The notes beneath the pieces were generated by a model. That model saw only the letters and a list, made by a program, of their open reading frames with translations, searched no databases and was not told the DNA's origin. Both the position numbers and the translations under genes were made by a program. From contig JAFAZU010000427.1 in the NCBI GenBank assembly GCA_019239585.1, forward strand, positions 1 to 7,368: a stretch of DNA of 7,368 nt. Reading direction: 5' to 3'. Source of the DNA: Acidobacteriaceae bacterium (lineage in GTDB: Bacteria > Acidobacteriota > Terriglobia > Bryobacterales > Bryobacteraceae). Below are positions 1 through 5,868 of this stretch, piece by piece; within the stretch, counting starts at the first letter, position 1, and every line of letters starts with the position of its first letter.

Positions 1-695
1 TCTTCGAGTGTGGAAGCAGCGCGCAGCGCTCGCAGATTCTTAATTGAATCGTCGGCGACAACTTTGCCACGATGGAGGATAACGACGCGCGAGGAAATGC
101 GTTGGACGGTTTCGAGCTCATGCGAGCTGAAGAGAATTACTTTGCCGCGCGCGGCCAGTTCCTGCACCAGACTGCGGAGAACCAGCGCGGAAGCAACGTC
201 CAAGCCGGAAAACGGCTCGTCGAGCAGGAGAAGATCGGGATCGTGTAACAGCGCCCCAGCGAGCAAAACCTTCTGGCGCATGCCTTTCGAATAAGCCGAG
301 ATGGGCGCGTGGCGGTCAGAATGGAGGGACAGAAGACGAAGCAAGCCATCAATGCGTTCCGCTGTGCGCTTCGCGGGCAAGGCACGCAGTTGAGCTACCA
401 TCGTCAGGTATTCCAGACCGCTCAGATGAGCATAAAGATGCGGCTCTTCCGGTACATAGCCCGTGCGCTGTTTGTGGGCGATGAGATCGCGGCGAATGGA
501 CTCGCCTCCGAAAAGGATTTCACCCGAGCCAATCTCGATCAACCCGGCAATCATTTTCATGGTTGTAGATTTGCCCGAGCCGTTCGGTCCTAAGTATCCC
601 GTAATCTCGCCGGCGTGCGCCTGAAAACTCACGTCATCCACGGCCGGAATACCAGTGAATCGCTTCGAGACGTGACATAGTTCCAACATCAGCAT
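1..695 (-). CDS. ABC transporter ATP-binding protein (C-terminus beyond the window)
   Basis: This is the nucleotide-binding subunit of an ABC transporter, probably an ABC-2/NatA-like exporter, which hydrolyses ATP at the inner face of the membrane. About 231 residues are visible and the frame stays open to the left edge. From the ATG at 695: Walker A GPNGSGKST at 36-44; a Q-loop region GYVPEEPHLY near 79-88, where Glu stands in the usual Gln position (as I recall from many ABC-2 ATPases); signature YSKGMRQK at 135-142; Walker B LLLLDEP at 155-161; D-loop SGLD at 163-166; switch His192. The upstream gene's stop lies inside ATGCTGA, a 7-base overlap. The ATG at 695 follows GAGGG by 5 bases; a second in-frame ATG at 689 is possible. 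No membrane domain is visible, so a permease should follow beyond position 1. The substrate cannot be deduced. The family call is very secure. Confidence 0.95.
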   Translation of the reverse strand, partial: MLMLELCHVSKRFTGIPAVDDVSFQAHAGEITGYLGPNGSGKSTTMKMIAGLIEIGSGEILFGGESIRRDLIAHKQRTGYVPEEPHLYAHLSGLEYLTMVAQLRALPAKRTAERIDGLLRLLSLHSDRHAPISAYSKGMRQKVLLAGALLHDPDLLLLDEPFSGLDVASALVLRSLVQELAARGKVILFSSHELETVQRISSRVVILHRGKVVADDSIKNLRALRAASTLE

Positions 696-1537
696 TGTCG
701 CCCTCGGGAAGCTGGTGAAAAAAGATCACCCCAAGAACCGTCCAAGTAGAGCCATTGTGCGTTGTGAGAACAAGCAGAAGCATTCTCCGGAATATGCAGT
801 AATCCATGCCCGTGCGGACACGCTGACTCGGTGCCATACCATTCGAGAAACGTTCGCGACGGAGTGCCGATGCGAACTGGAGTGGTGAGCAACCGAAGGC
901 ACACCGGGCAGCGCTTCTGTTGATCCGTGATCACCCAACGCAAAGCGAGGATAAATACCGCGTCGAATCCGAGCCCCGCGAGTCCTCCCAATGGCCCTAG
1001 CAGGATCTGAACGACAAATCCACAAAGCAGGATCGGCTGCACGAGTGCAATCTTCAGGGCGAAAAAGATTCCCCGGCGCAACCTGCTCGGCCAGGAGATC
1101 GGGCGGTGATCGGCAGGGGCCCGCCACACTGCCAGCGTGCCCGGCAGAAGCAGACAGGAAAACAAGAACATCACAGTGCATGCTTCCGGTAGATCACGAG
1201 TTCTCAGGGGCAAGGACGGCTTCAGGGGCAGAGCCGCCAGGCGAACTGCGATCCAAATACTTATTGCCGCAAGTGTAGCCAGAAAGGTAAGGCAAGCGAG
1301 CCGGGACTTTAGATGGACTCTCCTTCTCTTCACCGGACTCACGTGTTCTGTTCCATGCCAGTTCCGGCGCAGCCAAATTGCGTCCCGGAAAGCGCCCAAA
1401 CAGAATCGCATGGCCTCGCACTGCGGGATATACCAAAGTTCTGACTGCCACTCTTGAAGCCAATCAGCGCGTTGATCACGGGGCGCCACCAGAGAGGCGA
1501 CGCACAGAACCGTGTATGACAGCCGTTTGTTCGTCAT
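689..1537 (-). CDS. Membrane protein with C-terminal zinc-ribbon-like Cys/His motifs, middle gene of the PadR-ABC operon
   Basis: I cannot assign a function. The 282-residue product has a cytoplasmic-looking N-terminus with the motif RADWLQEWQSELWY (about 23-36) and CLGAFRDAIWLRRN (46-59), which I recall from hypothetical and transport-associated proteins of Acidobacteriota. Hydrophobic segments lie at about 80-103, 119-137, 156-185 and 186-203, giving three or four membrane helices. The C-terminal tail carries CPVC at 210-213 and CPHGH at 240-244, a likely zinc-binding pair. The start is the ATG at 1537 because it overlaps the padR stop as ATGA; a longer frame starting at 1687 would lie inside padR. 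Its 3' end overlaps the ATPase start. The position suggests an accessory or membrane partner of the ABC transporter, but it is not a recognisable ABC permease. Confidence that it is a real gene is high; its role is unknown. Confidence 0.85.
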   Translation of the reverse strand: MTNKRLSYTVLCVASLVAPRDQRADWLQEWQSELWYIPQCEAMRFCLGAFRDAIWLRRNWHGTEHVSPVKRRRVHLKSRLACLTFLATLAAISIWIAVRLAALPLKPSLPLRTRDLPEACTVMFLFSCLLLPGTLAVWRAPADHRPISWPSRLRRGIFFALKIALVQPILLCGFVVQILLGPLGGLAGLGFDAVFILALRWVITDQQKRCPVCLRLLTTPVRIGTPSRTFLEWYGTESACPHGHGLLHIPENASACSHNAQWLYLDGSWGDLFSPASRGRQC

Positions 1538-1851
1538 CTGTCCGGAACTTCCTTTGTCGGAGTCAATTTCGCCAGCAAAGGATAACGCTTCCGTGCCGCC
1601 TCCAGCACCGCTTCCCCAGACTGCGTGAGCTGGTAGTACTTGCGCGGAGGCCGCAGCGCAGCATCGGCAACGGACAGTCGTTCCCACCGAGATTGAATGA
1701 ACCGGTCACGTTCCAGTCGTCGTAGGGCGGGGTAGATCGTACCACTGGGAAGACCTGTCACCTCCATCACGGTGTAGCCGTAAAGATGACCAGTGTCGAG
1801 GGCCTGTAGGATCAGAGCCGAAGTATGGGAGAGCCTGGGCTCGTCTGCCAT
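1534..1851 (-). CDS. PadR-family transcriptional regulator
   Basis: This is a 105-residue winged-helix DNA-binding protein of the PadR family, the size of the short (subfamily 2) members. Visible hallmarks are the N-terminal helix with LILQAL-DTGHLYGY (about 13-26), the recognition region SGTIYPALRRLERDRFI (36-52), and the wing PRKYYQLTQSG (69-79) leading into a C-terminal dimerisation helix. The ATG at 1851 is chosen because it matches the family N-terminus and sits six bases after a perfect -10 box; a longer frame from 1944 would read through the promoter. There is no Shine-Dalgarno sequence, so translation is probably leaderless. It is first in an operon with the membrane protein (ATGA overlap) and the ABC ATPase. 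PadR proteins of this kind usually repress their own transporter operon until a ligand binds; here that is inferred from context and from the operator-like palindrome upstream. The ligand is unknown. Confidence 0.93.
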   Translation of the reverse strand: MADEPRLSHTSALILQALDTGHLYGYTVMEVTGLPSGTIYPALRRLERDRFIQSRWERLSVADAALRPPRKYYQLTQSGEAVLEAARKRYPLLAKLTPTKEVPDR

Positions 1852-1857
1852 GAGGAG

Positions 1858-1886
1858 ATTATATCTATGTAGATCTCTACATGCAA
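1858..1886 (-). promoter_or_regulatory. Sigma-70-type promoter of the PadR operon, predicted leaderless
   Basis: On the minus strand the -10 box is TATAAT (1863-1858, perfect) and the -35 box is TTGCAT (1886-1881, three of six matching consensus but keeping TTG), separated by exactly 17 bases. Only six bases separate the -10 box from the padR ATG, so transcription should start at or within a base or two of the A of the start codon. Confidence 0.75.
1867..1882. promoter_or_regulatory. Putative PadR operator ATGT-N8-ACAT
   Basis: The 16-base sequence ATGTAGATCTCTACAT has 6-base arms (ATGTAG/CTACAT) around a 4-base centre and fits the ATGT-N8-ACAT pattern described for PadR-family operators. 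It fills most of the spacer between the -35 and -10 boxes of padR and touches the -35 box, so a bound dimer would block RNA polymerase. It also lies 80 bases before hslR on the other strand; an effect on hslR is possible but has no separate support. Confidence 0.7.
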
Positions 1887-1962
1887 GCGGTATTTGAGTC
1901 TCTTCGCCGATCCAGCGACAAACAGTGCCCTGGTACCCTCGCACTCATACGAGAATGAAAGC

Positions 1963-2361
1963 ATGACGGGCGTGAGAATGGATAAGTGGCTCTGGGCCGC
2001 CCGCTTTTTCAAGACGCGTGCTCTCGCGGCCCGGGCCTGTGAACTCGGCCGGATTGAGTGTCATGGACAAAGCGTTAAAGCTTCACGCGAGGTCCGTGTC
2101 GGCGACCGCTTGCAAGTAAAAAACGATTCCGGCGACTTTCAAGTAGAAGTTCTGCTTCTCAGCGACCAGCGCGGCCCGGCGCTAGTGGCGCAGACGCTCT
2201 ACCAGGAAACCGAGGCGAGCCGGGAGGCTCGGCTCAAACGAGCGGAAGAGCGCAAAGCAATGCCGCCCTTCGAACGATGGCGCGAAGGCAGGCCCTCAAA
2301 ACGCGACCGCCGTCAACTCGACCGGTTCCGGAAATGGCAAACGGAGCCGGGAACGAAGTGA
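1963..2361 (+). CDS. hslR: Heat-shock protein 15 homologue, S4-domain RNA-binding protein
   Basis: Hsp15 binds 50S ribosomal subunits carrying a stalled nascent chain with tRNA and helps recycle them; it acts in the cytoplasm. The 132-residue product closely matches the E. coli protein (133 residues) in layout. An S4 domain opens with VRMDKWLWAARFFKTR (4-19), continues through GRIECHGQSVKASREVRVGDRL (29-50), and is followed by an ALVAQTLYQET stretch and a very basic C-terminal tail (SKRDRRQLDRFRKWQ). The ATG at 1963 is chosen because it leaves the usual few residues before the VRMDKWLWAARF block; the ATG at 1978 is a shorter alternative. A frame from 1894 adds residues with no family resemblance. 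No strong ribosome-binding site or promoter is evident. It is divergent from padR and stands alone, so it is probably a single-gene unit. Confidence 0.92.
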   Translation: MTGVRMDKWLWAARFFKTRALAARACELGRIECHGQSVKASREVRVGDRLQVKNDSGDFQVEVLLLSDQRGPALVAQTLYQETEASREARLKRAEERKAMPPFERWREGRPSKRDRRQLDRFRKWQTEPGTK

Positions 2362-2453
2362 CCAGCTTGCACTGGGTAGGAGGAGCATGTACCTATTTGG
2401 ATCATTTCGCGTTCGCGAGTTGCTCGAAGCAATCCGAAAATTATCGTAGACTT
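2362..2453. other. Convergent intergenic gap between hslR and the dehydrogenase
   Basis: This 92-base gap separates two genes that read toward each other. I see no convincing hairpin followed by a T-run on either strand, only a short GC-rich inverted motif around TCGCGTTCGCGA (near 2407-2418), whose arms leave too small a loop to be a good terminator. Confidence 0.4.
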
Positions 2454-3209
2454 TTAGAAATAACCGTACGCTAACCATCCGCCGTCGACATATAAGGATT
2501 GCCCGGTAATAAAGCTCGCCTTCTCACTCAGCAGGAAAGAAACGGCGTCGGCCACATCAGGCGGCTGAGCCAGCCGTCCCAGTGGAATTCGCCGCTTAAT
2601 CTGATCCTCGCTCACGTTGCCTGCTGCAATATTACGCAGCGTCATGTCGGTCGCCACATAAGCGGGCCCGACGGCATTTACACGAATTCCCTTTTCGGCC
2701 CATTCGATCGCGAGCACCTTCGTCAGCATGGCAACGCCTGCCTTGGCTGAACAATAGGCGGCTCGGCGAGGGAACGCGGCTTCAGCGTTCGTGCTCGTGA
2801 TGAACACTATGGCGCCCCCGGTGTCGAGCATGTATCTGGCGCATGCCTGCGCAAAGTAAAACGCGCCGCTCAGCTGCACATCGATCATGCGCGCCCAGTC
2901 TGGCGCGGGCAGCGTGAGGCTGTCGTGCGGCCTGCTAATCCCTGCGCAATTCACGATTCCATCGAGTTTCCCGAAATGCCGAACGGCGGCCTCCGCTACT
3001 GCTTCACATTGCTCCGGACTGCTGATATCGCAGCCAACGCCGATAGCCCGTTGCCCTTCACGCGCCGCCATCGCTGCCGCGTTCGCGGCAGCTTGCGCAC
3101 TGTTCAGATCCGCGATCACAACGTGCGCCCCTTCCGAAATCAGACGTGAGCTGATCTCCGCGCCAATGCCGCTGGCGCCGCCCGAAACTGCTATGACTTT
3201 GTCTTTCAT
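2454..3209 (-). CDS. Short-chain dehydrogenase/reductase (classical SDR)
   Basis: This is a 251-residue NAD(P)-dependent oxidoreductase of the classical SDR family with a Rossmann fold, expected in the cytoplasm. The cofactor motif GGASGIG is at 10-16. Asp34 at the end of the second strand (VVIADLN) favours NAD(H). NCAG at 87-90 replaces NNAG. Catalytic Ser139, Tyr152 and Lys156 (YCSAK) are in place, and the C-terminal ITGQSLYVDGG (234-244) is typical. The position usually held by the catalytic-tetrad Asn (in DVN-L-G-F) is Gln112 here (DVQLSGAF). The ATG at 3209 is preceded by GGA at short distance and leaves the family-typical short N-terminus. It is divergent from the transaldolase-family gene, suggesting sugar or polyol metabolism, but the substrate cannot be read from the sequence. 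FabG-like, gluconate- or sorbitol-type activities are all possible. Confidence 0.93.
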   Translation of the reverse strand: MKDKVIAVSGGASGIGAEISSRLISEGAHVVIADLNSAQAAANAAAMAAREGQRAIGVGCDISSPEQCEAVAEAAVRHFGKLDGIVNCAGISRPHDSLTLPAPDWARMIDVQLSGAFYFAQACARYMLDTGGAIVFITSTNAEAAFPRRAAYCSAKAGVAMLTKVLAIEWAEKGIRVNAVGPAYVATDMTLRNIAAGNVSEDQIKRRIPLGRLAQPPDVADAVSFLLSEKASFITGQSLYVDGGWLAYGYF

Positions 3210-3265
3210 GGATCCAACACGAGCTTATCCCGCACTCACCCTTGGTATCATCGAGATTTCTCTCC

Positions 3266-3270
3266 AGGAG
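3266..3270 (+). promoter_or_regulatory. Ribosome-binding site deciding the TTG start at 3280
   Basis: AGGAG sits nine bases upstream of TTG at 3280. The in-frame ATG codons at 3208 and 3319 have no comparably placed purine-rich match, which is why the TTG is preferred. Confidence 0.5.
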
Positions 3271-3279
3271 TTCGTCATT

Positions 3280-4371
3280 TTGCCTATCGCTGCTGCCTTT
3301 AAGAGTCCGCTGCATGAAATGACGCAAACCACTCCCACTTGTCTGTGGAATGACTCGACGGTACGAGAGGAACTCATATACGCCATCGAGCATGGGGCGG
3401 TTGGCGCTACTTGTAATCCGGTCATCGTGGTTGACCTGCTCAAGCAGGAGATGCACTTGTGGCGAGACAGAATTGCCGAACTCGCGCGGGAGCAGGCGAC
3501 GGCCACGGAACGGGAGATTGCTTGGGCGCTGGTCGAAGAAATTTCCGCTGAACGCTCGCTGATGCTGCGCCCTATCTTTGACGCCCAGCGCGGGAAAAAT
3601 GGCCGTCTTTCCATCCAGACCGATCCAACTCTGTATCGTAACCCGCAGGCATTAATCGAGCAAGCAACCCATTTTGGAGCGCTGGCTCCGAACATGATCG
3701 TCAAAATACCGGCGACCGCCGCTGGGCTGAGTGCCATGGAAGATGTGAGCTACCGGGGCGTCAGCGTCAATGCCACAGTCTGCTTCTCGTTGCCGCAGTG
3801 TATAGCCGTCGCGGAGGCCATTGAACGAGGTCTTCGGAGACGGGAGCGAGACGGCTTGGATACTGCCGACATGAGCCCCGTTTGCACCATCATGGTCGGA
3901 AGATTGGATGATTGGCTGAAGGTGCAGGCTGACCGCAAGAACATTTCCATCGAACCCGGATATCTCGAGTGGGCTGGAGTTGCAGTCTTCAAGAAGACCT
4001 ACCGGCTGTTCCAACAGCGTGGATATCGTGTGCGCCTGTTATCGGCCGCTTTCCGTAACCATATGCATTGGAGCGAGTTGATCGGTGGCGACCTCGTCAT
4101 TTCCCCGCCTCACAAGTGGCAGAAACGGTTTAACGCTAGCGACATCGCGGTGGAGAACCGTATTTCGGTGCCCGTCGACGATCGAATTGTGAGTGAGCTA
4201 AGCAAGAAATTCCCGGATTTTGTGCGCGCCTCAAGCCAGGACGGACTCCGGCCGGAAGAATTTGACGGCTTCGGCCCGACCGTCCGGACCTTACGCCAGT
4301 TCATCGAGGCATGCCACCAACTGGACGGTCATATTCGCGACGTCATGCTTCCGAATCCGGACCTGCTGTAA
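3280..4371 (+). CDS. Transaldolase-family protein, probable TTG start
   Basis: Transaldolases transfer a dihydroxyacetone unit between sugar phosphates through a Schiff base on a lysine, in the cytoplasm. The 363-residue product shows the family blocks: LWNDS (22-26), GAVGATCNPVIV (39-50), GRLSIQTDP (108-116), NMIVKIPATAAG (138-149) with the probable Schiff-base Lys142, and SVNATVCFSLPQ (162-173). The frame is open from 2887, but that part lies over the antisense of the dehydrogenase. TTG at 3280 is preferred: AGGAG lies nine bases before it and it includes a KSPLHEM block I recall in homologues. ATG at 3208 (overlapping the dehydrogenase start) and ATG at 3319 are alternatives. It is longer than the single-domain fructose-6-phosphate-aldolase type, so the exact substrate is uncertain. 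The divergent partner dehydrogenase hints at shared sugar metabolism. Confidence 0.85.
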   Translation: MPIAAAFKSPLHEMTQTTPTCLWNDSTVREELIYAIEHGAVGATCNPVIVVDLLKQEMHLWRDRIAELAREQATATEREIAWALVEEISAERSLMLRPIFDAQRGKNGRLSIQTDPTLYRNPQALIEQATHFGALAPNMIVKIPATAAGLSAMEDVSYRGVSVNATVCFSLPQCIAVAEAIERGLRRRERDGLDTADMSPVCTIMVGRLDDWLKVQADRKNISIEPGYLEWAGVAVFKKTYRLFQQRGYRVRLLSAAFRNHMHWSELIGGDLVISPPHKWQKRFNASDIAVENRISVPVDDRIVSELSKKFPDFVRASSQDGLRPEEFDGFGPTVRTLRQFIEACHQLDGHIRDVMLPNPDLL

Positions 4372-4393
4372 TGCCGCTCAGCGTGTCCGGATT
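4354..4393 (+). terminator. Hairpin over the transaldolase stop codon, possible terminator
   Basis: AATCCGGAC (4354-4362) is perfectly complementary to GTCCGGATT (4385-4393). Inside, GCTG (4365-4368) pairs with CAGC (4379-4382), giving a long stem with one mismatch and a G-T pair, closed by a 10-base loop. The TAA stop (4369-4371) sits in the loop region. A T-run (TCTTTT) appears only about 13 bases later, so it is not a textbook intrinsic terminator; it may instead stabilise the 3' end of the mRNA. Confidence 0.45.
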
Positions 4394-4656
4394 AAAGCTG
4401 AATATCTTTTCCGAAGTACGCTACGACCAGGATGGAAGTCAAGGCCAACCATAACGTGGAAGAAACATCGTCCTTAATGAATGGACAAAACTGATCAAAC
4501 GGCCAAAATCCGGACTTGATTGAGCCGAATCGTTGTCGGAATACACGCAAACCGGAAACTGAATCGGATTGTCTCTGTGAGGTGGCGTTCTCGGTAACTT
4601 GCCAGCCATGCGCAAAAATCTTCTGAAACTGCTCTAGCACCTTTTCCATGTTAAAC

Positions 4657-4679
4657 ATCGAAGAGAAATTTGCTTCGAT
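4657..4679. repeat. Perfect 7-bp inverted repeat (hairpin)
   Basis: ATCGAAG (4657-4663) and CTTCGAT (4673-4679) are exact reverse complements around a 9-base loop. On the plus strand only TTT follows, so it is a weak terminator at best. It directly abuts the first copy of the TTTGGGACAC repeat. Confidence 0.55.
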
Positions 4680-4722
4680 TTTGGGACACAATCAAGTTTT
4701 CTTCAACGCAGCTTTGGGACAC
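4680..4722 (+). repeat. Two direct copies of TTTGGGACAC, 33 bases apart
   Basis: TTTGGGACAC occurs at 4680-4689 and again at 4713-4722. The 33-base start-to-start distance is about three turns of the helix, so both copies would face the same side of the DNA. They end about ten bases before the proposed -35 box of the next gene. They could be tandem regulator sites or leftovers of mobile-element ends. Confidence 0.6.
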
Positions 4723-4731
4723 TACCGAGGA

Positions 4732-4764
4732 TTCACTGCGCCCTGCCGGTGTGGATAATATAAG
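4732..4764 (+). promoter_or_regulatory. Possible promoter of the 4768 gene
   Basis: TTCACT (4732-4737, four of six) and GATAAT (4754-4759, five of six) are 16 bases apart. An overlapping TATAAG (4759-4764) is an alternative -10 box. The predicted transcription start falls within a few bases of the GTG at 4768, and no Shine-Dalgarno sequence is present, so the mRNA would be nearly leaderless. Confidence 0.4.
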
Positions 4765-4767
4765 ACC

Positions 4768-5304
4768 GTGGGCGGCACAAAACTTAAACTCAAACGCAAT
4801 CACACCTGGAAGAGCAAACCTGGGTATTCCATTTGCGTTCTCGACCGCGGTCTCGTGCGATTCGATTATCCGAGCCACTGGATCGTCGAGCCCGGAGAGA
4901 GTGCGGTGCATCTGCACGACCGGCCCCCCTCGGTCGAAAGCTGCGATCTGGGCGTTTCGGTCTTCCGCACACAGGGCCTGCCCTTTGACGAGTTGTCCCT
5001 CCACGACATGTTGCGGAACTCACTCGGTGGCGACCGGAAGCCATACCAGCAGTCTGAGATTCGCGCAGTGACGCGCGGCGATCTCGAGATTATATGGTTG
5101 GAACAGAGATATGTGGATGCAGAGTACAACCGTGACGCACGCTTTCGCGTCGCCCTCGCGCGAGGGCCGGTACTCTGCCTGATTTCGATGAATTACTGGT
5201 CCAACCATGCCCCCGGCTTGGAGCCGGTGTGGGACGAAGTGCTCCGCACTCTGGTGATGAACATGCGCGTCGAAGACCCCACGGCGGGTCCTGTCGTACA
5301 GTAG
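4768..5304 (+). CDS. Conserved-looking hypothetical cytoplasmic protein, GTG start
   Basis: I do not recognise a named family. The 178-residue product has a basic start (TKLKLKRNHTWKSKPGY, 4-20) and then a pattern rich in short beta-type segments (ICVLDRGLVRFDYPSHWIVEP, followed by D-PPS-ESCDLGVSVFR). The layout, with a TWK-KPG opening and a W-V-P...D-PP--C-L-VS run, resembles hypothetical proteins I recall from Acidobacteriota. There is no signal peptide or membrane helix, so it is probably cytoplasmic. The GTG at 4768 is chosen because it is the only plausible start before the conserved-looking TWK block and sits just after promoter-like sequence; there is no ribosome-binding site. It converges on the DUF427 gene and seems to be transcribed alone. 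The reading frame is likely real; no function can be given. Confidence 0.7.
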   Translation: MGGTKLKLKRNHTWKSKPGYSICVLDRGLVRFDYPSHWIVEPGESAVHLHDRPPSVESCDLGVSVFRTQGLPFDELSLHDMLRNSLGGDRKPYQQSEIRAVTRGDLEIIWLEQRYVDAEYNRDARFRVALARGPVLCLISMNYWSNHAPGLEPVWDEVLRTLVMNMRVEDPTAGPVVQ

Positions 5305-5363
5305 GGCACGGAAGGTGAGCAGCTCGGATATACGAGACTGGTTTTCACCAACCCCAAGTGCCC
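5304..5363. terminator. Nested hairpin between convergent genes, possible two-way terminator
   Basis: Three complementary arm pairs nest around one loop: GGGCAC (5304-5309) with GTGCCC (5358-5363); GGTGA (5314-5318) with TCACC (5345-5349); and CAGCTCG (5320-5326) with CGAG-A-CTG (5333-5340), around the loop GATATA. On the plus strand the inner stem is followed by GTTTT (5341-5344 plus flank), a short T-run. It lies at the junction of two converging genes and overlaps the stop codon of the minus-strand gene. Confidence 0.4.
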
Positions 5364-5830
5364 GGACTGCCCTTGAACGGGCCGACCACATCGGAGGTGA
5401 TCCAGCCGCCATAAAAGTCTCCAGGCTGCGGCTGAACCCGTTCCTCATCGACGTAACACTCGCAGCGGCTTGGGTAAAACGCAAGGTGCCGTGCGATGGT
5501 TGCAAAGCGGGTGGACGGGTGCTCGTAGGACCACCCCGCATTCTCGGCAGCTTGATCACCGACTTTAACAGTCCAGTACGTTGCAACTCCTTTCCACTCG
5601 CAATGCGAGCTGCCTTTGCCGCTGATGAGAAATTCTGTTTTTGTGTCCTCGCGTGGAATGTACCAGGTAGGCGGATGACTCGTTTCTAAAACGCGGTACG
5701 CTTTCGTGCTTTCCGCGATCAAAGTGTCTGCGAAAAATACACGAATCCGCCGTGATGACAGCTCTACTCTTGGAGGTCTTGGATAGTCCCAAACGGATTC
5801 CTGACCGGGCCCTGGCTCAATGCGCTTCAT
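5345..5830 (-). CDS. DUF427 domain protein
   Basis: This is a 161-residue protein of the DUF427 family (Pfam PF04248, named NTP_transf_9), a small beta-barrel-type domain whose biochemical role is not established. It shows the family pattern: VELSSRRIRVFFADTLIAES (22-41), a V-LETSHPPTWYIPRED block (47-62), CEWKG-ATYW (77-86), a later GWSYEHPS stretch, IARHLAFYP, and the C-terminal GGWITSDVVGPFKG ending in PGTWGW. The ATG at 5830 is chosen since the frame upstream (to 5932) would overlap the oppositely oriented secreted-protein gene and adds unrelated residues. No clear ribosome-binding site is visible. It starts 38 bases from the divergent CBM9-like gene and converges on the 4768 gene. No signal peptide is present, so it is expected in the cytoplasm. 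The family assignment is firm; the function is unknown. Confidence 0.88.
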   Translation of the reverse strand: MKRIEPGPGQESVWDYPRPPRVELSSRRIRVFFADTLIAESTKAYRVLETSHPPTWYIPREDTKTEFLISGKGSSHCEWKGVATYWTVKVGDQAAENAGWSYEHPSTRFATIARHLAFYPSRCECYVDEERVQPQPGDFYGGWITSDVVGPFKGSPGTWGW

Positions 5831-5868
5831 ATAGGCTCTGTCGTGCGGTACGCTTATCGGCGAAGCCC

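Larger units (their letters stand above)
4372..4767. other. Gene-poor stretch of about 400 bases
   Basis: I see no recognisable gene here, and the stretch is more AT-rich than its neighbours. A minus-strand open frame (ATG at 4691 or 4657, ending at 4392) could encode 87-99 residues with a hydrophobic C-terminal patch (LWLALTSILVVAYF). It has no Shine-Dalgarno sequence, no recognisable motif and a third-codon-position GC near one half, so I do not call it. The right part holds a 7-bp hairpin, a 10-base direct repeat and a possible promoter. It could be a decayed gene or the remnant of a mobile element. Confidence 0.5.

Noticed and set aside
137..385. Minus-strand frame within the ABC ATPase gene
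   Set aside because: It is an out-of-frame shadow; the true frame shows all ABC motifs without interruption.
1538..1687. 50-residue N-terminal extension of the membrane protein
   Set aside because: It lies wholly inside padR in another frame, while the ATGA overlap at 1534-1537 gives a clear start.
1894..1922. Possible hslR promoter TTGAGT-17-GACAAA
   Set aside because: The -10 part matches only three of six positions, too weak to call.
1894..1962. Earlier TTG start for hslR at 1894
   Set aside because: The added 23 residues do not resemble the family; the usual length is reached from the ATG at 1963.
2887..3207. N-terminal extension of the transaldolase frame back to 2887
   Set aside because: It is the antisense of the dehydrogenase gene, has no family resemblance and lies before a good ribosome-binding site at 3266-3270.
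4385..4515. Second complementary copy AATCCGGAC at 4507-4515 that could pair with 4385-4393
   Set aside because: The arms are about 110 bases apart, whereas the closer copy at 4354-4362 forms a better hairpin; probably chance.
4392..4691. Minus-strand open frame of 87-99 residues with a hydrophobic C-terminal patch
   Set aside because: No recognisable motif, no ribosome-binding site and no coding bias; its start overlaps the hairpin and repeat region. Not excluded, but unsupported.
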